Assembly (NCBI GenBank): GCA_902462525.1
Contig: CABQCA010000090.1
Location: 1 to 9,441 of the forward strand
DNA: 9,441 bases
Origin: an uncultured Porphyromonadaceae bacterium
Lineage (GTDB): Bacteria; Bacteroidota; Bacteroidia; Bacteroidales; Muribaculaceae
Reading direction: 5' to 3'
Part shown: positions 1 to 7,348 of the stretch, one piece after another
How positions within the stretch are numbered: position 1 is the stretch's first letter
Layout: each line of letters begins with the position of its first letter
The notes under the pieces: generated by a model
The model's input: the letters and a program-made list of their open reading frames with translations, nothing else
Database searches by the model: none
What the model was told of the DNA's origin: nothing
Program-made: the position numbers and the translations under genes

Positions 1-248
1 TCTGCCTTCATAGCCTGATTATTGCCTGTGCCGAATGTCTGCTCGGTATAGGAGCTTATGTACCATGCATATGCACCACCCCATCCGGTATAGGCAGTGG
101 CTACTATGGCATCGGTGACCTGAAATTTGGCATTCACGGCCGATGCCGGCGGATTGGACTCGTCTTTGTTGATGTTGTCCATAGTATCCTCTGTGCAGGC
201 TGCAAGAGCCAGCCCGAGGAACGGGATATATAATAGTTTCCTGAACAT
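1..248 (-). CDS. SusD/RagB-like outer-membrane lipoprotein, N-terminal part (cut by window start)
   Basis: Only the first 82 codons are present; the gene continues past base 1. Translation from the ATG at 248 gives MFRKLLYIPFLGLALAAC, a classic lipoprotein signal peptide with lipobox LAAC and the lipidated Cys at residue 18. Next come TEDTMDNINKDESNPPASAV and a segment rich in aromatics and Gly (YTGWGGAYAWYISSYTEQTFG). The N-x-DESNPP stretch just after the lipidated Cys resembles the start of SusD-like proteins of the RagB/SusD-like lipoprotein type, where an N-x-DPNNP motif is common. Members form the surface lid of a SusCD transporter and capture the glycan or peptide substrate. The start codon lies 18 bp after the stop of the susC-like gene, so the two are very likely co-transcribed. 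The substrate cannot be told from this fragment. The reading frame is open to the window edge with no internal stop. Confidence 0.85.
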   Translation of the reverse strand, partial: MFRKLLYIPFLGLALAACTEDTMDNINKDESNPPASAVNAKFQVTDAIVATAYTGWGGAYAWYISSYTEQTFGTGNNQAMKA

Positions 249-266
249 ATTTCTGTAGTTTAAGAA

Positions 267-3200
267 TTAGAATGTGAATTTAAGACCGCCGCCATACGAC
301 GAAGTGTTTGGCACAGAAAAGCGTTCGAAGTAGCCTCCCATATTGCCGTTGCCCTGCGATGCTTCGGGGTCGAAGTTCGGCATCTTGGCCCAGATAAGGA
401 CGTTGCGAGCGAAACCGAAGGCCTCGATGTCGATCTTGCCCACCGACGGCAGCTTGTAGGTGAGGGTGATGTCGCGAAGCTTGAGGAAACTCATGTCGTA
501 GACACCGGCCTCGGTGACATCGTTGTAAGCCATGTAGTAGTCCTGTTTTGAAACTTCGACGGTGTTGGGCTGACCGGTTATTTCGTCGATACCGTCGACC
601 ACCATAGTACCCTCATGATAGTCGAGCGATTCTTTAGAGCCGCCGAAATAGTTCATCACCATGTTGGTACCGTGGTACATGCGGCCACCCTTCTGCCAGC
701 TCCATGTGGTGTTGACACTCAGACGACGATAGCGTCCGCCGAAGGTGATGCCGGTCACGAAGTCGGGCGAGCAGTTGCCCAGATCCTGACTGTCGGAAGT
801 GCCCTGGGGCAGACCGTCGAGAAGTAGAAGACGACCGGCCTCATCACGCTTGAAGGCCGTGCCGTAGATATTGGGATAGGTATTGCCGGCCTGTGCACGG
901 ATCTGAGGCTCTACAAAGCCGCCGAGCATGATGGATTCGACACCTTCGGCCAGTTCCACCACTTTGTTGTTGACCTTGGTGAAATTGATGCCGAGGTTGA
1001 GGTCGTAGTCTCGATGCTGCAGAACAGCTATGCTGACACCAAGTTCGTGCGCCCATGTGCGCATCTTGCCCGCGTTGGTCATTTTGTACTGGTAGCCCGA
1101 CGAACCGGCTGTAGGAACGGTGAATATCTGGTCGGTGACATTTTGGTACGACAAAGTGTACTCCAGACGCACACGGTCGCGGAAAAGACGGAGGTCGGCG
1201 CCTATTTCGACATTCTCGGTGTTCTGTGGCTTGAGGTTCTTGTCATAGACCACATAATAGGGAACATAGCTCGAGACACCTTTTACGGGATATGTCACCG
1301 GGTCGTACTGGTACATGCCGCTGCCGTAGCCCGGCACATAGTAGTAATTTTCATAGAAAGTACCGGCCTGTCCCACCTGGGCATAGCTGGCGCGCAGCTT
1401 ACCGAAGGAGAGTACGGCGTTGTTTCTGAGCGCCGGGAGTTCGGTGAACACCCAGCCCAGCGATACCGACGGATAGAAGAACGAGCGGTTGCCGCGCGGC
1501 ATGGTCGACACATAGTCGTTGCGACCGGTGACGGTGAGGAAAAGCATCGAGCGCCACGACAGACCCACGCTGCCGAAGAAGCCCACGGTACGCGCCTTGC
1601 GGTTGTACTCCGAATTCGAAAAACTTGTGGCATTCGCCATTGTGGGCATACCGTAGAAGTTAAAGTTATTGCCGACATAATCCCAGTAGCGGGCGTTGTC
1701 CTGGTTGATTTCGTTACCGAGCATGGCATCGAAACTGAATTCGTCCCATTCGGCGGTGAAGTTGGCAGTGAAGAGGTTGTTGAACACATTGCGCGACACT
1801 CCGTAGTTCTCGATGCCGCCCTGTGCCTGGCCGGCGGAGCCTACTTCCTTAACATCGCTGTAGTTGGAAGTGTACATGTCGATACCGGCCTGCTCGCGGA
1901 ACCACAGACGCATGTTGTCGCTGCCCAGCGAGGGGGTGTACTCGGCATATGCGTTGCCGAAGAAACGGTTGGTGTGCTGCAGGTACTCGTTGTTGTCGGC
2001 CCACCAGTACGGGTTGTTGAAACTTGTGGAGCGGAACAGAACCTGGCTCGTCGGGTCGCCGGGAACATGGGTGGGAATTCCTTTGAGATTGTACTCGGCC
2101 GGAGCTGAATAGACGACGTTCATGATACCATCGTTGGCACCGGGAGCCGAAGTAATTTTTGTGGAACTGTAATTGCCCGAGAAACCTGTCTTCCATTCAT
2201 TGTCGATAGTCCAGTCGACCAGGCCGCGGGCTCCCCAGCGGTTCATGCCTGTCGAAGGTATTATGCCGTCCTGATAGGAATTGCTGATGCCGAACGAGTA
2301 GCTGGCACGTTCGGTGCGCTGACTGATGTTGAAGTTAGTATTCTCGGTGAAACCCGTGCGGAAGAAATCGCCGACATTGTCGAAGATTTCGGGGGTAGTC
2401 CAGCCGTCAAGGCCGGCGGCTTCACGCTTGGGGTTAAAGTACATGCCTTGATGACCGTTGCTGTTTCCGCCGTATCTGGCGTCGTTGGGAAGCTCGGTTA
2501 TTTTCGGGCCCCAGGTCATGCTCGACGAAGGATTGTAGCCCGAAGCGATGGAGTTGCCCTGGGCGTAGACAGTCTGATGTTCGAACTTGCGCGACACCAC
2601 TTCGGCCGACAGATTTGTCGATACTGTGACTGTGGGCTTATTGGAATTGAATTTGCCGCGCCTGGTAGTGATGACTATCACGCCGTTCGAAGCGCGGATA
2701 CCGTAAAGAGCCGATGCTGCCTGACCTTTGAGCACGTTGACCGATTCTATATCCTCAGGGTTGATGTCGATTGAGCGGTCGGCGATATTGGCGCCTGTCA
2801 CTGAGTTGGCGGTACTGTAGTCGGGCTGTGTCTCGACTGGCATGCCGTCGACAACGTAGAGCGGCTGGTTGTTGCCGTCGAACGAACGGGCGCCTCGGAT
2901 CACAATCTGCGACGAAGCACCGGGAGCGCCCGACGACGGACGGATGTCAACACCGGTAAGCTTGCCCTGCATGGCGCTGGCCAGCGAGGTAGTACCGTCG
3001 GTGTTGAGATCGTCGGCGTTGAGGTCCTGCACGGCGTAGCCGAGACCCTTGCGCTCGCGCTTCATACCTAAAGCAGTGACAACGACTTCGTTGAGCTGAT
3101 TGTCGGCGCTGCTGAGCTTCACCAGAAGAGGCTGACCGGTGACGTCGACTTCGCGGGTGAGCATGCCCACGTAGGATACACGGAGTTTCTTTACTTTAGG

Positions 3201-3395
3201 CGAAACCCTGATGCTGAATTTACCGTCGATGTCGGTGACAACACCCGAAGCACCGTCGGCCGGAATTACTGTGGCGCCGGGCAGAGGCTCGTCGTCGACG
3301 GCGAAAACCACAGTTCCGGTCACAGTCGTGGTGTTCTGAGCCGAGACGGCGACGAACATCACTGCTGATACGAGTAAGGCAAATAGTTTTTTCAT
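267..3395 (-). CDS. SusC/RagA-type TonB-linked outer-membrane transporter
   Basis: This complete 1042-residue protein is the usual size for SusC-family transporters, which import oligosaccharides or peptides across the outer membrane using TonB energy. A signal peptide (residues 1 to about 19, MKKLFALLVSAVMFVAVSA) is followed directly by a carboxypeptidase-D-regulatory-like beta-sandwich (about 23-97; TGTVV..PLPGATV..GVVTDIDGKFSI..VSYVGM). Then come the family linker NEVVVTALGMKRERKGLGYA (102-121) and the plug (about 122-246), with IRGARSF, PLYVVDGMPV and the SusC signature DINPEDIESVNVLKGQAASA followed by LYGIRASNGVIVITTRRG. The rest is the beta-barrel, with PNFDPEAS near the end and a terminal Phe (GLKFTF) typical of barrel assembly. 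There is no N-terminal STN domain, so signalling to an anti-sigma factor through this protein is not expected. A SusD-like gene follows 18 bp downstream. The substrate is unknown. The chosen start is the only one that places the signal peptide at the N-terminus. Confidence 0.96.
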   Translation of the reverse strand: MKKLFALLVSAVMFVAVSAQNTTTVTGTVVFAVDDEPLPGATVIPADGASGVVTDIDGKFSIRVSPKVKKLRVSYVGMLTREVDVTGQPLLVKLSSADNQLNEVVVTALGMKRERKGLGYAVQDLNADDLNTDGTTSLASAMQGKLTGVDIRPSSGAPGASSQIVIRGARSFDGNNQPLYVVDGMPVETQPDYSTANSVTGANIADRSIDINPEDIESVNVLKGQAASALYGIRASNGVIVITTRRGKFNSNKPTVTVSTNLSAEVVSRKFEHQTVYAQGNSIASGYNPSSSMTWGPKITELPNDARYGGNSNGHQGMYFNPKREAAGLDGWTTPEIFDNVGDFFRTGFTENTNFNISQRTERASYSFGISNSYQDGIIPSTGMNRWGARGLVDWTIDNEWKTGFSGNYSSTKITSAPGANDGIMNVVYSAPAEYNLKGIPTHVPGDPTSQVLFRSTSFNNPYWWADNNEYLQHTNRFFGNAYAEYTPSLGSDNMRLWFREQAGIDMYTSNYSDVKEVGSAGQAQGGIENYGVSRNVFNNLFTANFTAEWDEFSFDAMLGNEINQDNARYWDYVGNNFNFYGMPTMANATSFSNSEYNRKARTVGFFGSVGLSWRSMLFLTVTGRNDYVSTMPRGNRSFFYPSVSLGWVFTELPALRNNAVLSFGKLRASYAQVGQAGTFYENYYYVPGYGSGMYQYDPVTYPVKGVSSYVPYYVVYDKNLKPQNTENVEIGADLRLFRDRVRLEYTLSYQNVTDQIFTVPTAGSSGYQYKMTNAGKMRTWAHELGVSIAVLQHRDYDLNLGINFTKVNNKVVELAEGVESIMLGGFVEPQIRAQAGNTYPNIYGTAFKRDEAGRLLLLDGLPQGTSDSQDLGNCSPDFVTGITFGGRYRRLSVNTTWSWQKGGRMYHGTNMVMNYFGGSKESLDYHEGTMVVDGIDEITGQPNTVEVSKQDYYMAYNDVTEAGVYDMSFLKLRDITLTYKLPSVGKIDIEAFGFARNVLIWAKMPNFDPEASQGNGNMGGYFERFSVPNTSSYGGGLKFTF

Positions 3396-3422
3396 ACCTT
3401 AGAACATAAATAATTAAACATT

Positions 3423-3437
3423 GTGGCAATTTGCCAC
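3423..3437. promoter_or_regulatory. 15-bp perfect palindrome in the susC leader
   Basis: Arms GTGGCAA (3423-3429) and TTGCCAC (3431-3437) flank a single central base. It lies 27 bp upstream of the susC start codon and downstream of the proposed promoter, so it should be in the untranslated leader. As DNA it could be an operator for a dimeric regulator. As RNA it could fold into a 6-bp stem with a 3-nt loop close to the ribosome entry region. No T-run follows on either strand, so it is not a conventional terminator. The function is inferred only from symmetry and position. Confidence 0.5.
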
Positions 3438-3479
3438 TGACTGGAATAACTGAATATCAAAAATCCGGAAATGACATCA

Positions 3480-3487
3480 CAAATGTA
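3480..3487 (-). promoter_or_regulatory. Probable -7 box of the susC-like operon
   Basis: On the minus strand this reads TACATTTG, an exact match to the Bacteroidetes housekeeping -7 consensus TAnnTTTG. Transcription would start near 3473, giving a leader of about 78 nt before the susC ATG. The expected -33 TTTG would lie about 19-21 bp upstream, near 3507-3511, but that stretch reads as an A/T run with no match. The missing -33 element suggests a promoter that needs an activator, and the paired palindromes upstream are candidate binding sites. The box is seen directly; its activity is inferred. Confidence 0.55.
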
Positions 3488-3512
3488 GATAATTGCTATT
3501 AAATATTTTTCA

Positions 3513-3520
3513 CCCCCCCC
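3513..3520. repeat. C8/G8 homopolymer upstream of the susC promoter
   Basis: Eight consecutive C on the plus strand (G8 as read toward susC) sit between the proposed susC core promoter and the nearer 12-bp palindrome, which starts at the next base (3521). Poly-G/C tracts of this length can slip during replication. A length change here would alter both the distance and the helical phase between an upstream bound protein and RNA polymerase. Confidence 0.7.
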
Positions 3521-3532
3521 GTTAAATTTAAC
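3521..3532. promoter_or_regulatory. Palindrome GTTAAATTTAAC, copy 1 (promoter-proximal)
   Basis: This perfect 12-bp inverted repeat is identical to a second copy starting exactly 50 bp further on. Its centre is about 53 bp upstream of the proposed susC transcription start, a common place for an activator site. Two half sites GTTAAA face each other, as expected for a homodimeric DNA-binding protein. A regulator of hisS is less likely, because hisS appears to have its own promoter more than 100 bp away. No regulator gene is visible in the window. Confidence 0.5.
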
Positions 3533-3569
3533 TAATTCTAACATTATTAACCTAAATACGGTTTTGATT

Positions 3570-3583
3570 TGTTAAATTTAACA
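3570..3583. promoter_or_regulatory. Palindrome GTTAAATTTAAC, copy 2 (distal, extended to 14 bp)
   Basis: The core GTTAAATTTAAC lies at 3571-3582, and the flanking T and A extend the symmetry to 14 bp. It is identical in its 12-bp core to the copy at 3521-3532. The 50-bp centre-to-centre distance is a little under five helical turns, so proteins bound at both copies would lie on roughly similar faces of the DNA. The distal copy is centred about 103 bp upstream of the proposed susC transcription start. The role is inferred from repetition and symmetry. Confidence 0.5.
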
Positions 3584-3648
3584 CTGTTCTTTCCCTATCT
3601 AAGACCGCAGCCCCGTCATATCATTGCCGGGGACATCGGACAGAAGAT

Positions 3649-3680
3649 GTTGGCGGTTTGAGAGATATTTGCTAATTTTG
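3649..3680 (+). promoter_or_regulatory. Probable hisS promoter
   Basis: The plus strand has TAATTTTG at 3673-3680, an exact match to the Bacteroidetes -7 consensus TAnnTTTG. A TTG at 3650-3652, separated by a 20-bp spacer, is an acceptable -33 element. Transcription would start around 3686, leaving a leader of about 20 nt before the hisS ATG. There is no Shine-Dalgarno-like sequence before the start codon; the stretch is A/T-rich, which is usual in this phylum. Confidence 0.5.
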
Positions 3681-3705
3681 TGGGACTAAACATATATTTT
3701 TGATT

Positions 3706-5061
3706 ATGAAACCATCGACTCCTAAGGGCACACGCGATTTCTCGACACTCGAAATGGCACGCCGAAACTATATATTCGATACTATCCGCGAGGTATTCAG
3801 CCTCTACGGCTACCGCCAGATCGAAACTCCGGCACTCGAAAACCTTTCGACCCTCATGGGAAAATACGGTGAAGAGGGCGACAAACTCCTCTTCAAGGTC
3901 CTCAATTCCGGCGACTACCTTAAGGACGTCGACGAAAGCCTGCTGGCCGGCCGCGACAGTCTGCGCACCGCTCCCAAAATATGCGACCGCGGCCTGCGCT
4001 ACGACCTCACGGTGCCTTTCGCCCGCTTTGTGGTGCAGCACCGCGACGAACTTCAGCTGCCATTCAAGCGCTTTCAGATTCAGCCGGTGTGGCGCGCCGA
4101 CCGGCCACAGAAAGGACGCTACCGAGAGTTCTACCAGTGCGACGCCGATGTAGTCGGTTCCGACTCGCTGCTCAACGAGGTGGAACTGCTGCAGATGATC
4201 GACGAGGTGTTCCGTCGTCTCCATATCCGCGTGGAAATCAAACTTAATAACCGCAAGGTACTGGCAGGTATCGCAGAAATCGTTGGCGAGCCCGACAAAC
4301 TTATCGACATCACTGTTGCAATCGACAAAATCGACAAGATCGGCATCGACAAGGTGAAGGAAGAACTTGCCGAACGCGGTCTCGCACCCGCAGCAATCGA
4401 GGCCCTTACGCCTATTCTCGAAATAACGGGCACTACCTCAGAACGCCTCGACAAACTTGCAGCCCTGCTCGCATCCAGCGAAACAGGCACCAAGGGTGTC
4501 GAAGAACTCCGCACAGTAGTCTCGGCCACAGAGGCTCTCGGCCTCGACGCCGCTCTCGACCTCGATGTGTCGCTGGCCCGCGGACTCAACTACTACACCG
4601 GCACTATCATCGAAGTCAAAGCGCTCGATGTGGCCATAGGAAGCATATCGGGCGGCGGACGCTACGACAACCTCACAGGCGTTTTCGGCCTCAACGGTAT
4701 TTCGGGTGTGGGCGTATCTTTCGGCGCCGACCGAATCTACGATGTTTTAAACACCCTGAACCTTTACCCTAAAGACGCAGGCCGCAGCACACGTGTGCTT
4801 TTTGCCAACTTCGGAGAAGCCAAGAGCGCGGCATCGATGAAGCTCGTCAAGGAACTGCGCGCCGCCGGTATCGCCGCCGAGGTTTATCCCGACAGCAGCA
4901 AAATGAAAAAACAGATCGGCTATGCCAATGCCCTGGGCGTACCTTTCTTCGCCATCATCGGCGAAAGCGAACTTGCCGCCGGCACTGTAACAGTGAAAAA
5001 TATGCTCACCGGCGAACAGCAGACCGTCGCCACCGCCGATGTTGCCTCGATAGTAGGCTGA
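3706..5061 (+). CDS. hisS: Histidine--tRNA ligase (HisRS)
   Basis: This class II aminoacyl-tRNA synthetase charges tRNA-His with histidine in the cytoplasm. The 451-residue length is normal. The N-terminus [11 protein letters not shown] (2-12) is the usual HisRS opening. Motif 2 is around 121-147 ([14 protein letters not shown] then [13 protein letters not shown]), with the catalytic Arg in PVWR. The HisA motif [10 protein letters not shown] is at 290-299, and motif 3 is around 314-344 ([12 protein letters not shown] and [11 protein letters not shown]). An alpha/beta anticodon-binding domain spans about 362-451. The ATG at 3706 is preferred over the in-frame TTG at 3700 because homologues begin MxKPS/MKPS and the TTG adds only two residues. 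It is transcribed alone, away from susC and toward the converging receptor gene. No catalytic residue appears lost. Confidence 0.97.
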   Translation: MKPSTPKGTRDFSTLEMARRNYIFDTIREVFSLYGYRQIETPALENLSTLMGKYGEEGDKLLFKVLNSGDYLKDVDESLLAGRDSLRTAPKICDRGLRYDLTVPFARFVVQHRDELQLPFKRFQIQPVWRADRPQKGRYREFYQCDADVVGSDSLLNEVELLQMIDEVFRRLHIRVEIKLNNRKVLAGIAEIVGEPDKLIDITVAIDKIDKIGIDKVKEELAERGLAPAAIEALTPILEITGTTSERLDKLAALLASSETGTKGVEELRTVVSATEALGLDAALDLDVSLARGLNYYTGTIIEVKALDVAIGSISGGGRYDNLTGVFGLNGISGVGVSFGADRIYDVLNTLNLYPKDAGRSTRVLFANFGEAKSAASMKLVKELRAAGIAAEVYPDSSKMKKQIGYANALGVPFFAIIGESELAAGTVTVKNMLTGEQQTVATADVASIVG

Positions 5062-5071
5062 AATCAGGAAA

Positions 5072-5127
5072 CTCCTAATCTCATAACTTCCTACCCTCCT
5101 AATGTACTAATTTCCTAACTTCCTAAT
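5072..5127. repeat. Seven degenerate 8-bp tandem repeats (YTCCTAAY) in the convergent gap
   Basis: The plus strand divides without a register slip into seven octamers: CTCCTAAT, CTCATAAC, TTCCTACC, CTCCTAAT, GTACTAAT, TTCCTAAC and TTCCTAAT. The consensus is YTCCTAAY (RTTAGGAR on the minus strand). The array begins 10 bp after the hisS stop and fills almost all of the gap before the converging receptor gene. Its last unit contains the TAG stop of that gene. No transcription terminator hairpin is seen in the gap. Short TTAGGA-type repeats occur between genes in some Bacteroidales as far as I recall; the function is unknown. Confidence 0.8.
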
Positions 5128-7348
5128 CTGATATCGCAACGCGAAAGGTGACTCCGAACCGGGCCGGGAGACCCCGCTGGGTGAAAGCGTGACCGATAGA
5201 TTTGAAATAGAAAGTATCGTAGCGTGTGCCTGTGAGGTTTTCAGCCCACAGGCGCACGCTCCATTTCGGAGCGGTGAAAGCCATCGATGCGCCGACAAGA
5301 CAGTAGAACGGTTGCGAGAGAGTGTTAGCCTCGTCCCAATAGATGCGTCCGGCACCGTTTACACTGCCCGTAAGCGAAGGCTGCACTCCGGCGAACAGCT
5401 GCGCCGCCGGCTGCCACGTGGCTTCTGCGAAAAAGGTATTCTCCGGAGCATAGGGCAGACGCCGCCCTCGGTAGCTGTTGTTTCCGTCGCGGTACTTGCG
5501 GAATGTAGCATTGGTAAAACCATAGCTCATGCGTGCCGAAAATTCGTCGGTCGGCGTCCACCTCGCTGTCAGCTCGGCGCCAAAACTGCGGGTGCGACCG
5601 GCATTAGTCATAATGCGTCCTGTGGTATTTCCCGGCGGAAAAGCCGTGAGCTGCTGGTTGCGGCAATCGATGAAGAAAGCCACGCCGTCGACTCTCAGCG
5701 ACGACAGAGGCTGCCAGTCGGCTCCGAGTTCGTAGTTGAAACTCCGCTCCGGCTCGTAACCCACAATCTGGTCAAGAGTGTACTGCGAACTCATGCCCAT
5801 GATATTCATTATCCGCTGCTGCAGCACATCGCTGAACATCTGGGTGTTATAGCCACCCGCCTTGTAACCCTTCGAAAAATTGAAATATGCCGTTATTCCC
5901 GGACGTTCGTAAGCCACAGTTATTTTAGGAATGAATTCCACGAATGTGCGGTGCAGACGGTCGCTGTCGTCAATGTCGACAGGCGTATGCGAATACAACT
6001 CGCGGCTACCGTCGGGCAGCAAGTGCCATGTCTTGTAGCCGGTATCACAGAAGCTGCGGTAGGACAGCGATGTGCGCTCTATGTCGAGGCGCATGCCGGC
6101 TTCGAACCGCCAGAATCCTGTGCGCCATGTACTTTCGTGGTAAAGCGCAGCCGACACTGCCGACGGCCGGAAATTGCTGCCCAGTGTAAAGCGGCGGCTG
6201 TCCCACTCGATGGGATACTCCGGATTGTATTTGTTGCGATAGAATTCGATAAGTTGAGATATGCCTGTGTCCTTGAACGTTACGGGCGCTTCCATGCGCG
6301 TCGTGCGGTAAAAAGCGAAAACACCCCCGAGCCAGCTGTATCTGCCGCGGGTGCCCCGGGTAAAAAGATCCTGGGTCACGGTCCATTCACGGCGTGCCTG
6401 AGTGAGAGTGAAGTAAGGGTCGGTAGTGAAATCCTGGTCAAGATCCATTCGGTCGTCCATAAACTGCACAGAAGTCAGCGATGTAACTACCACACGCTGT
6501 CCGGCCCACGCCACCGTCACACCGTCGGCGAAAGCCGTGCGCCGATAGGCGCAGGTGTCGTTGTAGGCTATGGCACCGCCGTCGACAGCAGCATATGGCC
6601 AGCCGCCCTGACGGTTCATGCCGAGGGTGGCTACATTTGTCACCGACAGCGCAGCCGAAGGTCGCCACGCCGTTTTCCAGCGTAAAGAGCCCGAATTCTC
6701 ATGATCGAGACGTTTGCCGTCGTAGCCGTTGCGGAAAAAGCCGTCGGTGTGTCCATATTGTGCGGCGAGACTCATTCCCACCTCCGGTGACAGTTTTCCG
6801 TAGTATGCCGCCGACACTCTGGCAGAATTGTGCGAGCCATAGCGCACCGATGCGCGCACTCCTTTGGCCGTAAGAGGCGACAATGTACGGACATTTATCT
6901 GGCCGCCCATGGTATTGCGGCCGTTGAGCACCGTCTGAGCACCACGCAGTATCTCTATACTTTCGATGTCGGCTATGTCGAAATCATAGGCATCCTTATT
7001 GAGAAACGGAATGTTGTCGACACTCAGACCGACCACCGGCTGGTCCATACGCGAACCAAGACCGCGCACATAGATCGACGATGTCATTCGCGAGCCATAA
7101 GACGGCATATAGAGATTGGGGGCCATGGTACTGACGTCCTTTATAGCCCCGACACCGAGACGGCGAACATCGGCGCCGCTGATACGCGTCACGGCTTCGG
7201 CCGAATTGGCACCATCAGGAGCTCGTTTGACACCCAGAACCTCTATGGCCTTAAGTTCGTGAGGTTTACGGACAGTGCTGTCGGGCATTTCTGCAGCAAC
7301 AGCACCGAACGACAATAATATGGATAGAATTGTCGGTACTGACTTCAT
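5123..7348 (-). CDS. TonB-dependent outer-membrane receptor (non-SusC type)
   Basis: This 741-residue protein has the size of classic siderophore, heme or cobalamin-type receptors rather than SusC. A signal peptide covers residues 1 to about 19 (MKSVPTILSILLSFGAVAA). A possible TonB box lies near 33-39 (KAIEVLG). The plug spans about 40-157, with ISGADVRRLGVGAIKDVSTM, SIYVRGLGSRMDQPVVGLSV, DNIPF and IEILRGAQTVLNGRNTMGGQ followed by INVRT. The remainder is a 22-strand type barrel, ending with the typical NLTGTRYDTFYF and RGLPARFGVTFRVA. The last residues are ISD instead of the expected terminal aromatic, and the stop codon lies in the octamer array. The ligand cannot be assigned; no iron, heme or B12 genes are in view. 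The start codon overlaps the ABC-F stop in ATGA, so translation is probably coupled to that gene. Confidence 0.93.
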   Translation of the reverse strand: MKSVPTILSILLSFGAVAAEMPDSTVRKPHELKAIEVLGVKRAPDGANSAEAVTRISGADVRRLGVGAIKDVSTMAPNLYMPSYGSRMTSSIYVRGLGSRMDQPVVGLSVDNIPFLNKDAYDFDIADIESIEILRGAQTVLNGRNTMGGQINVRTLSPLTAKGVRASVRYGSHNSARVSAAYYGKLSPEVGMSLAAQYGHTDGFFRNGYDGKRLDHENSGSLRWKTAWRPSAALSVTNVATLGMNRQGGWPYAAVDGGAIAYNDTCAYRRTAFADGVTVAWAGQRVVVTSLTSVQFMDDRMDLDQDFTTDPYFTLTQARREWTVTQDLFTRGTRGRYSWLGGVFAFYRTTRMEAPVTFKDTGISQLIEFYRNKYNPEYPIEWDSRRFTLGSNFRPSAVSAALYHESTWRTGFWRFEAGMRLDIERTSLSYRSFCDTGYKTWHLLPDGSRELYSHTPVDIDDSDRLHRTFVEFIPKITVAYERPGITAYFNFSKGYKAGGYNTQMFSDVLQQRIMNIMGMSSQYTLDQIVGYEPERSFNYELGADWQPLSSLRVDGVAFFIDCRNQQLTAFPPGNTTGRIMTNAGRTRSFGAELTARWTPTDEFSARMSYGFTNATFRKYRDGNNSYRGRRLPYAPENTFFAEATWQPAAQLFAGVQPSLTGSVNGAGRIYWDEANTLSQPFYCLVGASMAFTAPKWSVRLWAENLTGTRYDTFYFKSIGHAFTQRGLPARFGVTFRVAISD

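Larger units (their letters stand above)
3396..3705. other. Divergent intergenic region between susC and hisS
   Basis: This 310-bp gap separates two divergently read genes. Its left half is AT-rich and carries the susC leader palindrome, the susC -7 box, the C8 tract and the two 12-bp palindromes, listed separately. Its right half carries the hisS promoter and a weak inverted repeat, CCCCG at 3611-3615 and CGGGG at 3628-3632, with a 12-nt loop. That repeat lacks a flanking T-run on either strand and is not called a terminator. I see no convincing small gene or structured RNA in it. Confidence 0.75.

Noticed and set aside
1014..2108. A 364-codon open frame on the plus strand, antisense to susC
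   Set aside because: The opposite strand encodes conserved SusC barrel sequence. The antisense product is low-complexity in character (many Val, His, Ala and Gly) and shows no recognisable motif.
3611..3632. CCCCG/CGGGG inverted repeat upstream of hisS as a terminator
   Set aside because: The stem has only 5 bp with a 12-nt loop, no T-run follows on either strand, and no gene ends nearby.
3700..3705. TTG at 3700 as the hisS start
   Set aside because: It adds only Met-Ile before the ATG that gives the family-typical N-terminus, and there is no ribosome binding site to favour it.
3616..4224. A 202-codon minus-strand open frame that starts inside hisS and ends in the intergenic gap
   Set aside because: It is mostly antisense to the highly conserved catalytic part of hisS, and its translation has no protein-family features.
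5189..6685. A 498-codon open frame on the plus strand, antisense to the second TonB receptor gene
   Set aside because: The translation is rich in Arg, His, Cys and Ala with no domain or signal, as expected for an antisense shadow of a GC-rich gene. The minus-strand receptor explains the stretch fully.
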